NCBI GenBank assembly: GCA_021799405.1
Contig: JAJZAL010000100.1
Span: 1-17,507, forward strand
Length of the DNA stretch: 17,507 bases
Source: Acidobacteriota bacterium
GTDB lineage: Bacteria > Acidobacteriota > Terriglobia > Terriglobales > Acidobacteriaceae
Direction: 5' to 3'
Under the pieces are notes generated by a model. The model was not told where the DNA came from. It was given only the letters and a program-made list of their open reading frames with translations, and searched no databases. The stretch's first letter is position 1; the number at the start of each line of letters is the position of its first letter. The translations under genes and the position numbers were made by a program. This document shows, in pieces, positions 1 through 7,499 of the stretch.

Positions 1-32
1 GCTGAACTCCGGAGATGTGCTTCAAGTCAAAA

Positions 33-808
33 CTAGGGTGTATCCACATATAGCTTGAGTCTGAGCCAAGCGCAGGCGAGAGCGGTGAAGGATCGGAAGG
101 CCTGGATTGTTTTGCAATAGCGGGTGGCGAAACGGCGGAAATGCTTGAGCTTGTTGAAGCAGCGTTCGATGCGGTTGCGCTGCTTGTAGAGCTCACGGTC
201 GTAAGGTCGCTGGAGTTTGCGGTTGCGTTTCGGTGGGATAACCGCTCGTGCGCCGATGCTCTCTGACTGCACCAGCAGCACGTCGGCATCGTAACCCCGA
301 TCGGCGATAACAGCCTCGGCCTGTTGACCAGCCAGCAACTCCGCGGCAGGAGCGTATTCTCCGTCCTGGCCTGCGGTGATGCGGAACTCCAGCGGCAGTC
401 CATCCTCGTCGGCCAGCAGGTGAATCTTGGTGCTCAGACCTCCTCGGGAACGCCCCAGAGCCTTGTCTTCGCCCCCTTTTTGCGGCCTGTGGCCGCTTGC
501 TGGTGCGCTCGTACGATCGTCGAGTCGATCATCAGGTGCTGGTTCTTCTTATCGCGAACCAGATCGTCGAAGATGCGTTCCCATACACCATTGCGCGCCC
601 AGCGCATGAACCGCGTATGCACGCTCTTGTATTTGCCATAACGCTCCGGAAGATCACTCCAGCGCGCACCGGAACGCAGCACCCACAGCACACCGTTGAC
701 AAACTGTCGGTTATCCGCCGCCGTCCGACCCACATGCTCCACTCGACCGGGAAGCTTGTCTTTGATTCTCAACCACTGAGCTTCGCTCAATTCGTATCGA
801 CTCGCCAT
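33..808 (-). CDS. IS5-family transposase, two frames joined by -1 frameshift
   Basis: DDE transposase that would cut and insert the surrounding IS. The first frame starts at ATG 808 and ends at a TGA near 434. It contains the first catalytic Asp (MIDSTIVRAHQ). The second frame is open from about 480 down to 33 and carries the second Asp (VIADRGYDAD) and the catalytic Glu region (RNRIERCFNKLKHFRR). At 472-481 the coding strand reads A5G5, a classic slippery run. Slipping back one base there joins the frames into a product of about 258 residues, reading GRKKGGEDKALGRSRGGLS across the junction, which is normal for IS427-group enzymes. The TAG stop at 33-35 comes from target-site bases, not from the IS. 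Both halves look intact, so this is judged active-looking rather than a pseudogene. Confidence 0.9.
37..53. repeat. Left terminal inverted repeat of the IS
   Basis: Matches the complement of 846-862 at 15 of 17 positions. It also encodes the last codons of the transposase (YVDTP), so the coding frame runs through the IS end into the flank. Confidence 0.85.
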
Positions 809-845
809 TGCTCAAGTGCAACAAATCAACACAAACTTGCAAAGT

Positions 846-862
846 CTATATGTGGATACGGC
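846..862. repeat. Right terminal inverted repeat of the IS
   Basis: Complement of the left end at 37-53, with two mismatches near the outer tip. It is followed directly by CTAG at 863-866, the second copy of the target site. Confidence 0.85.
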
Positions 863-866
863 CTAG

Positions 867-1045
867 GTGTTTTGAAGGCAGCGTGATGCGTTGTCAATGC
901 TTACGAGTAAGCGCCGGATGCGTCCATGCTGTGAGGATGGGACTCTATACACACGGCGAGTCGATTGATCTGACCGCCGAAGAGGGGCTCGTGTATCGCA
1001 GATGGGGCCGCAAGGCAGTGCGCCAGATCCGAATAACACTCCGAA
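867..1045. other. Short gene-free stretch between IS and sugar transferase
   Basis: No convincing gene. It contains the palindrome GCTTACGAGTAAGC at 899-912. No stem followed by a T-run that would make a clear terminator for the sugar transferase gene was found. Confidence 0.5.
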
Positions 1046-2476
1046 TCATGCGGCACCGATTCCCTTGACCACCGCAGGTATGGTTCTTGCCAAGATCTTC
1101 ATGTCAAGCCAGAGAGACCACTGATCAATGTACTCCATGTCGAGGCGCATCCATTGATCGAATGTGACAGAGCTTCGTCCGCTCACCTGCCACAGGCAGG
1201 TTACTCCTGGTCGAACGCTAAAGCGGCGGCGCTGCCAGTCGTTATCGAATCCGTTGTAGTCGCGTACCGGCAGAGGTCGCGGACCAACCAGGCTCATGTC
1301 GCCTATGAGCACGTTAAAGAGTTGCGGGAGCTCGTCGATGCTAGTTTTACGGAGGATTCTCCCGACGCGCGTGATGCGGGGATCGTGTTTGATTTTGAAT
1401 ACAGGTCCTTGCGCTTCGTTGTGCGATTCGAGCTGCGCCTGAAGTTTCTCCGCGTTCGCAACCATGCTGCGGAATTTGTAGATTCGAAAACGGCGCTTAT
1501 TCAAGCCGATCCGCTTTTGAGCAAAGATTGCCGGTCCTTTAGAGTCCAGCTTTACAAGAATATAGGCGGCCAAGAAGACTGGACTTAGTACGATCAGGAG
1601 CAAGCTTGAGACCGCAATGTCAATGGCCCGCTTGGCAACTAATCGGAGAGTATCGATAGGAATCGAGGAGAAAGTGAGAAGCGGTGCGCTGGCAAATTCA
1701 TTCACATTCTGTTCGGAAGGGGAGGCGTCAAATAGATCAGTGAGGATGCGAACGATTATGCCGTGCTCTCGGCAGGTGCGAAGCAGACCATCTTCTTTTT
1801 CATAGAAAGATTTGATCGGTAATGCAATTACTACTTCGTCGACAACGTGGTTCCTGAGGAAGGAAGGAAAACCGACAAGATTTGAAACGAGTTTGCGTGT
1901 CAACCCTTCGGCTAGACCGGGGCCGACCCAAACATCATCGACGAAGCCGGCCAACCTGTAGCCCAGTTCTGGCTTCGTCAGGATGCTGCTAGCAAAGTTC
2001 ACAGCGCGTGCATTGGTGCCGACGACGATCACTTGCCGTAGGTTGCGTCCACGTTGACGTATGGCTTTGAGGAGGTAGCGCAAGCCAAATCGCGAAGCCG
2101 TCAGGCTAGAAATGGATAGAGGGAGAAACCTCCACAAAACAGTCGGGGTGATCGCGCGAACCCGAAAGACCAGCGCGACAACGGCCAAGATAATAGTCGC
2201 GACCGCTGCTGCTTTCAGCAATTCCGGGAATTCACGCACAGGGCGTGTAAGGCGCTTCGACTGGTAGAGCCCGATCATCTTGAAAGCAGGCTTCCAGAGG
2301 AAGAGCAGAGCAAGGATCGCAAATATGGTCTGGACTTGTAGCGTCTTGTGAGTCAGCACAGAGAGCGGCATGAACGAACCGGAACCAAAAACTGACACGT
2401 CCAGGACTATTCCGAGCAGGATCAGATCTGCGACGGGAAAGGCAGTGATAAGTAATTGACGCTGTGGAGTTGTCAT
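1046..2476 (-). CDS. Polyprenyl-phosphate sugar-1-phosphate transferase (exopolysaccharide priming enzyme)
   Basis: 476-residue membrane enzyme of the WbaP/WcaJ type. It transfers a sugar-1-phosphate from a nucleotide sugar to undecaprenyl phosphate at the inner membrane, the first step of repeat-unit assembly. Four hydrophobic N-terminal segments lie at about 10-30, 48-66, 86-106 and 110-128. A nucleotide-fold CoA_binding_3-like region follows ([16 protein letters not shown], about 149-164). The catalytic bacterial sugar transferase domain starts with the hydrophobic helix at about 283-307 and has KFRSM (334-338), DELPQ (381-385), VGPRP (397-401) and [14 protein letters not shown] (422-435). 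All hallmark motifs are intact. It starts at ATG 2476 with a weak GAGAAA upstream. It is the last gene of the minus-strand module, separated from the kinase-like gene by 163 bp, so it may have its own promoter. The sugar transferred cannot be told from sequence. Confidence 0.93.
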   Translation of the reverse strand: MTTPQRQLLITAFPVADLILLGIVLDVSVFGSGSFMPLSVLTHKTLQVQTIFAILALLFLWKPAFKMIGLYQSKRLTRPVREFPELLKAAAVATIILAVVALVFRVRAITPTVLWRFLPLSISSLTASRFGLRYLLKAIRQRGRNLRQVIVVGTNARAVNFASSILTKPELGYRLAGFVDDVWVGPGLAEGLTRKLVSNLVGFPSFLRNHVVDEVVIALPIKSFYEKEDGLLRTCREHGIIVRILTDLFDASPSEQNVNEFASAPLLTFSSIPIDTLRLVAKRAIDIAVSSLLLIVLSPVFLAAYILVKLDSKGPAIFAQKRIGLNKRRFRIYKFRSMVANAEKLQAQLESHNEAQGPVFKIKHDPRITRVGRILRKTSIDELPQLFNVLIGDMSLVGPRPLPVRDYNGFDNDWQRRRFSVRPGVTCLWQVSGRSSVTFDQWMRLDMEYIDQWSLWLDMKILARTIPAVVKGIGAA

Positions 2477-2639
2477 AGTGTTTCTCTTTGTGTGAGGCCC
2501 AAAGCGTCGTGGAGACTCGCGTTGGTGAATACGATGGAAGGTCTGTTAATATGCAGGATCGATGAGTGCAATAAAGGCTGTGTTCCTAAAGGTTCCGGCG
2601 CGGGACCCCAGAAAGGTATCGATTGGCAACCACGTGAGC
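2477..2639. other. 163-bp gap between kinase-like gene and sugar transferase
   Basis: Unusually wide for an operon whose other junctions are mostly short. No convincing -35/-10 pair is seen on the minus strand, since TTGCAC is only 14-15 bases from an AT-rich hexamer. No T-tailed terminator is seen. Confidence 0.4.
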
Positions 2640-3359
2640 CTAGAGCTTGCGGTACAGGCGCTCCGGGATTGGAAAAGTGCGGCTATTGAGAACAGACCCC
2701 AGAATTCGGATGTTCATCGCTTCCATTGTTTTCTTAGCCTGGAGCGCTGCGGCTTTGCGTGTAGTATTGGCTTCGATCACCAAAATAGAACCGTCGGCTA
2801 GCTGGCTAAGGACAGCGGCGTCGCCCTGGCTGCCGGCTTGGGGCAAATCAATCACGATGAAGTGGAATCTCGTGCGCAAATACTCGAGACGTTGTTTCAA
2901 TAAGTGCGTGGGAACCGAGCCGTTCTCGGTCGGTGAACTCGGGTCCTTGGTAGTCGTGTACCACAGGTTCGGGGAGATCTCCTGGCAATAATCATGGTCC
3001 GATTCGAGGAATGACGCAGGACGATTTTCTTTGAGAGGGGCTGAAGGAAGAGGGGTGTGTGGGTTTGCATCGATCAGGCAAACCGACCGGGTAGTGTGAG
3101 CTGTGAGCGCCTTCCCTAGCTCGAAACAAATACTGCTAGCTCGGGCGTTTCGGTCCACACTGCATAGGGCGACGACATGGGGCGAATTCGGGTTCTCTGG
3201 CAGAAACACTCTTTGCACGAGGTTGAGCATCTCCCGATTCACAGAATCTGATCGACGTCGCTCGACAGCTCTCTCCGCTGCTGGAATAGTCTTTGGGGTG
3301 GCAACGCCGAGTTTGAACTCAGCGTCTAGTTGGTTCAACAGTTCAAAGTTCCGGCTCAT
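2640..3359 (-). CDS. CpsD/CapB-like P-loop protein with degenerate Walker A (likely pseudokinase)
   Basis: 239 residues with the layout of the cytoplasmic ATPase part of bacterial tyrosine kinases that partner Wzz-type chain-length proteins. The fold is recognisable from the Walker A' strand (VCLIDANPH, about 93-101), the Walker B strand (FIVIDLP, 167-173) and the C-terminal VLNSRTFPIPERLY. The Walker A position (about 64-76, ALCSVDRNARASS) has no glycine-rich loop and no Lys-Ser/Thr, so canonical ATP binding is unlikely. There is no tyrosine cluster at the C-terminus, only one Tyr in RLYRKL. It starts at ATG 3359 with GAGGA seven bases upstream. From memory, similar K-less versions occur in acidobacterial exopolysaccharide loci, so this may be a functional non-catalytic subunit rather than decay. 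Inferred role: partner or regulator of the Wzz protein encoded two genes upstream. Confidence 0.8.
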   Translation of the reverse strand: MSRNFELLNQLDAEFKLGVATPKTIPAAERAVERRRSDSVNREMLNLVQRVFLPENPNSPHVVALCSVDRNARASSICFELGKALTAHTTRSVCLIDANPHTPLPSAPLKENRPASFLESDHDYCQEISPNLWYTTTKDPSSPTENGSVPTHLLKQRLEYLRTRFHFIVIDLPQAGSQGDAAVLSQLADGSILVIEANTTRKAAALQAKKTMEAMNIRILGSVLNSRTFPIPERLYRKL

Positions 3360-3412
3360 GGGCTTGTCCTCGCAGATATGTCTGGCTCTCCTCTACTGAT
3401 ACGTTCCGGTAT

Positions 3413-3625
3413 TCAAATAGTGCGACTGCTCTCAAAATGGATGGAATCAGTAAGGCGCGGAGTCAGAGCCTGAATTTGTCGAAGTACCGAGGCGCCGAAT
3501 GCGGCTAAGGGCTCGCTGGCAATTCCCTCAAGGGCCTCCCCAGGTGCTAGCTTGACCGTCACTGATCTGGATGGCATGTTCGGCCGGGACGCGGGCACCC
3601 TCGCGGCTTAGGTGCCCCGATAATC
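3413..3625 (-). pseudogene. Eroded LysM-like C-terminal tail of the ExeA-type ATPase
   Basis: Directly beyond the ATPase stop (TGA 3628-3626), and in the same reading frame, lies a further TAA (3613-3611) and then an open stretch encoding RSVTVKLAPGEALEGIA and SVLRQIQALTPRLTDSIHF. This has the spacing of a LysM or tail-domain repeat (VxVxPGExLxxIA...L..I..LNP.L.D...I..G..I). It ends at TGA 3415-3413, followed in frame by IPE. An Arg codon CGA changed to TGA would restore the usual 'IRIPE' ending. The tail therefore appears to be a once-translated domain now cut off from the ATPase. No start codon with a ribosome site precedes it. Confidence 0.55.
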
Positions 3626-4720
3626 TCAGACGCCGTCGTTTGCACGATCCCGGCAACTTGCCTTCCAAAAACCGACATTCCTGAGCAGCCATCCGGTGAG
3701 GCGCTGGATAGGAATGCCGCCGAGGACACCGCGGAACCAACATTGAACGCGCGTGGTCCACATGTGCACTCCGGTAAGCGCGGCACAGATACCAGCTGAC
3801 ATTTTGGCGGAGTACCAAGCCAATCTGCTTGCCGACAACCGGATCTCGGAGGTATGGGGGATGAACGGAACAGGTATTTCGGTCGGCGCCTGAACATTGG
3901 ACGGTGCCCCACGGTACGACGGTAATTGAAGATCACAAATGGATTCTCCAACCATCGATTCCTCCACTAGCTTGGAGTTCCTGGCGCGGCAGATGCAAAG
4001 CGCGTTGAAGCAGAGAGTATTGATGGTCCGCGGTATCCCATGGCTAGCCTCAGCAATGAGTTGAATTGCACCGGCAGTGAAAAGGTTCGCTCCGGTATGT
4101 CCAGCTTTTGTTAGCCGGTGCTCGATGTATGCGGCTGTTTCTGCGTTGGAGAATCGTTCGAGACGGCAAACTGTTGATATTCGTTGCAGCAACTGGGCGA
4201 CTTCCGGTCTTGACAGGGTGTCTGCCAACTGGGGCTGGCCGGCAAGAACGATCTGTATCAGCTTGGATCGAGGGGTCTCGAAGTTCGTCAGCAAGCGCAC
4301 CAGCTCGAGGGCGTGGACAGAGAGGTTCTGTGCCTCGTCGATGATCAGAACCAACCGACGCCCGGATCGTGCCTCGGATAAAACGACTTCGTTGAGTTGC
4401 CGATGCCTGTTGGCGACGGCATGACTCGGTGTGATTCCGAGGTCATAGAGAATGAGAGAGAGTATGTTGTCTGACTTGCACAGCGGGTTAGACAGGAACA
4501 CAGTGCTCGCATGATCGTGAATGTAATCGAGAAACTCAAGAAGCAGAGTCGTTTTTCCCATTCCAGGCTCTGCGATCAGTGCAGTAAAGCCGCGGTTCGC
4601 GCAGAAGGCACAGTACAGAGAAGCCAAGGTTTCACGGTGTGAGGCACTCTGGAACAGAAACCGTGGATCGGGCGTTGCTCCGAAAGGCTGCTCGGCGAGA
4701 TGGAAATAAGAAAGAAACAT
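3626..4720 (-). CDS. ExeA/GspA-like AAA+ ATPase of exopolysaccharide locus
   Basis: 364-residue ATPase of the ExeA family, as found beside Wzz and tyrosine kinase genes in XrtA-type and acidobacterial exopolysaccharide loci. It begins MFLSYFHLAEQPFGATPDPRF, typical of the family. Walker A is AEPGMGKTT (50-58), Walker B is LVLIIDEAQ (123-131), AGQPQL (160-165) corresponds to the sensor region, and GIPRTINTLC (228-237) is the lid segment. All catalytic parts are present. After about residue 270 the sequence becomes unconserved. A weakly hydrophobic stretch at about 300-318 could be a former membrane segment. The frame stops early compared with relatives that carry a membrane segment plus a peptidoglycan-binding tail (see the entry at 3413-3625). 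It starts at ATG 4720, nine bases after the Wzz stop, with GGAGGG very close upstream. Translational coupling is likely. Its exact role in polymer export is unknown. Confidence 0.88.
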   Translation of the reverse strand: MFLSYFHLAEQPFGATPDPRFLFQSASHRETLASLYCAFCANRGFTALIAEPGMGKTTLLLEFLDYIHDHASTVFLSNPLCKSDNILSLILYDLGITPSHAVANRHRQLNEVVLSEARSGRRLVLIIDEAQNLSVHALELVRLLTNFETPRSKLIQIVLAGQPQLADTLSRPEVAQLLQRISTVCRLERFSNAETAAYIEHRLTKAGHTGANLFTAGAIQLIAEASHGIPRTINTLCFNALCICRARNSKLVEESMVGESICDLQLPSYRGAPSNVQAPTEIPVPFIPHTSEIRLSASRLAWYSAKMSAGICAALTGVHMWTTRVQCWFRGVLGGIPIQRLTGWLLRNVGFWKASCRDRANDGV

Positions 4721-4729
4721 TGCCCTCCG

Positions 4730-6208
4730 TTATTGCGTGTCCTTCGGCAAGGAGGCAAGAACGGGCATGTCGAGGTAACCAACTACTTCATCAGGCGTCC
4801 GGAAGGATGGGTCAACGTAATCTGCGACGAAACCGGCGCCGAATCCGACAAACAGGGCCAGCACGAGCGCTATTCCGCCGGTTTGCACTGGAGAGCGCAC
4901 CGGAAGTGCTGGCGCCATTGGTCGTTCTGCCAGCGCGACGTTCAAAATCCCGCGCTGGTCGAGGGCGTCATTAATGCGCGCTTCCTCCCGCTTCTGGAGG
5001 TAAAGAAGGTAGTTCTGCTCATCAGTCTTCTCTGTGCGTTGCAGGTCTTCCTGCTTGATCCCTTGCCGTTGAAGCTCCCGCGCCGCCACTCGATATTCGC
5101 CCGCGGCCAAGCCCGCGGCGGCTGCCTGCGCGCGCAGCCCGCTCAAGTCCGCTTCCGCTTTCGCTAACTCGTCACGCAGCATCGTATAGGTCGGATTCTG
5201 ATCCGTGGTTGTGTCCTGCGGAGGCTTGTTCTCCGCCGCTGCAATGGCCGCTTGCGCCTCCAGAATCTGCTGGTCGACCTCTTTAACAAGCCGGTAGGAG
5301 GGATCGAACTTGGTCAGCAGTTCGGTCCTCTTTAACTGGAGGTTCAACAACGTTGACTTGAGTTGCTGCATTAACTGTGGATTCTCAGCCGTCCTAATCT
5401 CGGTCGTAAGGCGTGGCTGCATGGTACTAAGCTGCGCCTGGATGGAGCGAATGCGCTCTAACGTCTGGGCAGCGGATACCTGAGCCTGGTGCGCAGTTGC
5501 ATTGAAGTCGGCAAGCTTCTGTAGCGTGAGGTCGCGTTGCAGCGGCGCCGACGCAACGCCGGTCCTTTCAGTAAATTCCTCTAACTGTGCCTGCGACTGC
5601 TCCAGTCCGACGCGAAAGCGCTTCGTCTGTTGATCGAAGAACGTAAACTCCCCGGAAGGGCGATGCATTTCAAGGTGCTTCTCCATGTATGCTGCGGCTA
5701 CCGCGTTGAGCGCTTTCGCAGCCAATTGAGGGTTGCTGGCACGATAGGAAACAGAGATGACGTTTGCATCCCGAACGGGCTCAACATCCAGATCCTTGCC
5801 CAGTTTGCGAACGGCTGCGGCAATCGCGGTCGTTTCCTTCTCATGGCCAAAGAGGGATCTCTGCTGATGCTGAAGGCCGGTTTGCACAACCACTTTCTGC
5901 AGGAGGTCATCGCTCTTAAGTAGTTCCACCTCGGAGTTTAGGTCTTCTTTCGTAATCTGCCCGGTGTTCTGAGGCGGCGCATTCACATCAGCAGTTACCA
6001 TAGCGTCCGTGCGCTGCCGCAGCACGAGGATCTTCATGTGGGCCTGGTATTTCGGAATCCACACTCCCGAGAGGAACACCAGTGCAATGACCGATAGGAA
6101 GACCGCCAGGATGATCCGTCGCTGCCGAAACACTATGGCAACCAGATCTCGAAGCGTCGGCAAGGGCCGCGACTCGTAACGCTGAACCTCAATCAATTCA
6201 TGTGGCAT
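4730..6208 (-). CDS. Wzz/GNVR-type polysaccharide chain-length determinant
   Basis: 492-residue inner-membrane polysaccharide co-polymerase. A first membrane helix at about 31-50 follows a basic cytoplasmic start, with the Wzz motif region around LRDLVAIVFRQRR. A long periplasmic part is rich in Gln, Leu and Ala with heptad-like stretches (about 200-400, coiled coil). A GNVR-like segment reads YLLYLQKREEARINDALDQ, and a second helix (GGIALVLALFVGFGAGFVADY) lies near 444-463. The C-terminus ends VLASLPKDTQ, the usual linker position where fused enzymes carry a tyrosine kinase, so this is the split form. It starts at ATG 6208 with AGGTGA upstream, 14 bases after the export gene stop. It likely controls polymer length with the export protein and the kinase-like protein. 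Confidence 0.93.
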   Translation of the reverse strand: MPHELIEVQRYESRPLPTLRDLVAIVFRQRRIILAVFLSVIALVFLSGVWIPKYQAHMKILVLRQRTDAMVTADVNAPPQNTGQITKEDLNSEVELLKSDDLLQKVVVQTGLQHQQRSLFGHEKETTAIAAAVRKLGKDLDVEPVRDANVISVSYRASNPQLAAKALNAVAAAYMEKHLEMHRPSGEFTFFDQQTKRFRVGLEQSQAQLEEFTERTGVASAPLQRDLTLQKLADFNATAHQAQVSAAQTLERIRSIQAQLSTMQPRLTTEIRTAENPQLMQQLKSTLLNLQLKRTELLTKFDPSYRLVKEVDQQILEAQAAIAAAENKPPQDTTTDQNPTYTMLRDELAKAEADLSGLRAQAAAAGLAAGEYRVAARELQRQGIKQEDLQRTEKTDEQNYLLYLQKREEARINDALDQRGILNVALAERPMAPALPVRSPVQTGGIALVLALFVGFGAGFVADYVDPSFRTPDEVVGYLDMPVLASLPKDTQ

Positions 6209-6222
6209 AGCTATTCACCTGG

Positions 6223-6930
6223 CTAGAAGGTTCCGGGGTACCCGTAGAATCCCAGGTTGCTGGTTGGCAGATACCTCTGGATCTTCGAGATCCGGTTCTG
6301 CGGCACGAAGATCAGGTCGCCGGGGCGTAAATGAACATCTTCCATTAGATTTTGGGCTTTGAGCATCTTCTTCACGTTGATGGCCCGCGCTTCCGTCATT
6401 CCGTTTGCTCCGGGACGGAAGAGGATGACCTGCGAGTGCCTGGACGCCTCGGTAAATCCGCCGGCGATGGCCACGGCCTCGGTGATGGTGATGTCGCTGC
6501 GAAGGTCGTATTTACCGGGCTTGCCGACCTGGCCGGCGACAACAAAATAGGGCTTGTCAAAATCTTCCAAATTAATCGTAATCACGGGGTCGCGGAGGAT
6601 CCCGCTGTAGGCCTGATTGATGTTCTGCGTGAGCTCGGGAATTGTCAGTCCTTCCGCGGAGATCGTTCCCACAGACTTCAGCGTGATATAGCCGTCAGGC
6701 TGGACTGTCACGGTCTGATTGAACTCCGGTGAAAAGGCGAACTGTAGTTCGAACGAGTCGCCCTTGCGTAGTTGGTAGCGCGGAGCATGATCGCTCAAAC
6801 CCGGCTTCGCGGTCGTGACCACCGTGGCGCTCGATGACGAATGTACCGGCAGAGTAGACCGCACGCTGTTCTGTGCCGATGCCACACCTAACATTGTGAA
6901 AAGCGCGAAAACGAGAATAGAACATCTCAT
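6223..6930 (-). CDS. Wza-type polysaccharide export protein (Poly_export/SLBB)
   Basis: 235-residue exported protein of the outer-membrane polysaccharide export family. The chosen start is ATG 6930. A strong GGGAGG lies nine bases upstream, and translation gives a proper signal peptide (MRCSILVFALFTMLGVASAQ). An upstream in-frame ATG at 7056 would bury that signal. The Poly_export domain begins near YQLRKGDSFELQFAFSPEFN and continues with VTVQPDGYITLKSVGTI. An SLBB-like beta-grasp domain follows (PYFVVAGQVGKPGKYDL, TITEAVAIAGGF) and then LRPGDLIFVPQN. There is no lipobox cysteine at the signal cleavage site, and the protein is shorter than E. coli Wza, so it may form only the periplasmic ring. 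It is the first gene of the minus-strand module. Confidence 0.92.
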   Translation of the reverse strand: MRCSILVFALFTMLGVASAQNSVRSTLPVHSSSSATVVTTAKPGLSDHAPRYQLRKGDSFELQFAFSPEFNQTVTVQPDGYITLKSVGTISAEGLTIPELTQNINQAYSGILRDPVITINLEDFDKPYFVVAGQVGKPGKYDLRSDITITEAVAIAGGFTEASRHSQVILFRPGANGMTEARAINVKKMLKAQNLMEDVHLRPGDLIFVPQNRISKIQRYLPTSNLGFYGYPGTF

Positions 6931-7142
6931 GTCAAAAAACCTCCCGACATCCACCAAGGCGATGTGAAGGATGGGCGTATGCGGGGCGACAATGGCTAAG
7001 TTCGCGTCTTGGCAGCTTTCGGGCATAGCTTCGCCATCCTCAGTCGGAATCCCCATTTTTCACAGGGTGAATCGATAACAATTCGCCGGTGCAGTTTCCA
7101 GCGCGTTACATTGCCTGATGCGATCAGAGGCTTCGTATTGCT
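6931..7142. promoter_or_regulatory. Leader and presumed promoter region of the exopolysaccharide module
   Basis: About 210 bases upstream of the export gene start on the minus strand. GGGAGG at 6940-6945 is the ribosome site. No confident -35/-10 pair is seen. A TGTTATCGAT stretch (complement of 7074-7083) resembles an extended -10 without a good -35. No known riboswitch core was recognised. Confidence 0.35.
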
Positions 7143-7499
7143 TTAGCTGGGCGGCTCTGCAGCATCCAGCCGCTCGGGGTAGACATGCACCGAGGCGGCA
7201 AATACAAACAGCTGCTCGGCGAAGTCTGTACATCCGGTCTCGTCCATACCGACCACGATACCTTCTCCCTATAATTTGATTCCGTAGCCACTGCCGTCAT
7301 TCTGCGGCAAGAGAACCGCTACCTGAATCGCTGCGCCCACAGGAGAACATTCACTTGCCCCGATCAATACCCGAGAGTTGCTTATATTTCGAGTAACTCC
7401 CACGCTGGAATGAAGCAGTCGCTTTCCAGACATCCACCAGAACGCGGCCTGTGTGATCAATTCGAATCGCCTTGCGCCGTGCAACTGCAACGTCCTCAT
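7143..7499 (-). pseudogene. PilZ-domain protein, interrupted by in-frame amber stop
   Basis: Reading from ATG 7499 (GAGGG eight bases upstream), the product begins RRFELITQAAFWW and continues through GVTRNISNSRVLIGASECSP and VGAAIQVAVLLP to GYGIKL. This is the strand order of a PilZ beta-barrel (RRF..., D/NxSxxG, PxGxxlxlxlxLP). TAG at 7271-7269 interrupts the frame, but translation past it continues the domain: GEGIVVGMDETG, then FAASVHVYPERLD, to TAA at 7145-7143. A Gln or Glu codon changed to TAG would explain the break. The c-di-GMP motif is also damaged: the final Gly of NxSxxG is Arg, and the first Arg of RxxxR is missing. PilZ proteins commonly link c-di-GMP to exopolysaccharide output, which fits the neighbouring module. 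The call rests on pattern memory, not on a search. Confidence 0.6.

Larger units (their letters stand above)
37..862 (-). mobile_element. Complete IS5-family (IS427-like) insertion sequence, about 826 bp
   Basis: The element is bounded by inverted ends: GGTGTATCCACATATAG at 37-53 and the complement GCCGTATCCACATATAG at 862-846, which match at 15 of 17 bases. Each end is flanked by CTAG (33-36 and 863-866), consistent with a target duplication of CTAG, or of only the central TA as in many IS427-group elements. The transposase is on the minus strand. The length fits the group. The element lies 180 bp beyond the 3' end of the sugar transferase gene, at the end of the exopolysaccharide module. 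Confidence 0.85.

Noticed and set aside
808..1068. Plus-strand open frame crossing the right IS end
   Set aside because: It spans the IS terminus and flank, has no recognisable domain and no ribosome site.
1046..6930. XrtA/PEP-CTERM exosortase system
   Set aside because: The ExeA-like ATPase, Wzz and kinase resemble those loci, but no exosortase or PEP-CTERM protein is visible in the window.
6931..7100. Possible c-di-GMP (GEMM) riboswitch in the export gene leader
   Set aside because: Some CGAAAG/GCGAA elements look suggestive, but the conserved GEMM core and tetraloop-receptor arrangement could not be matched.
7060..7110. Sigma54-type promoter upstream of the export operon
   Set aside because: The spacing is close, but the invariant GG at -24 and GC at -12 are not both present.
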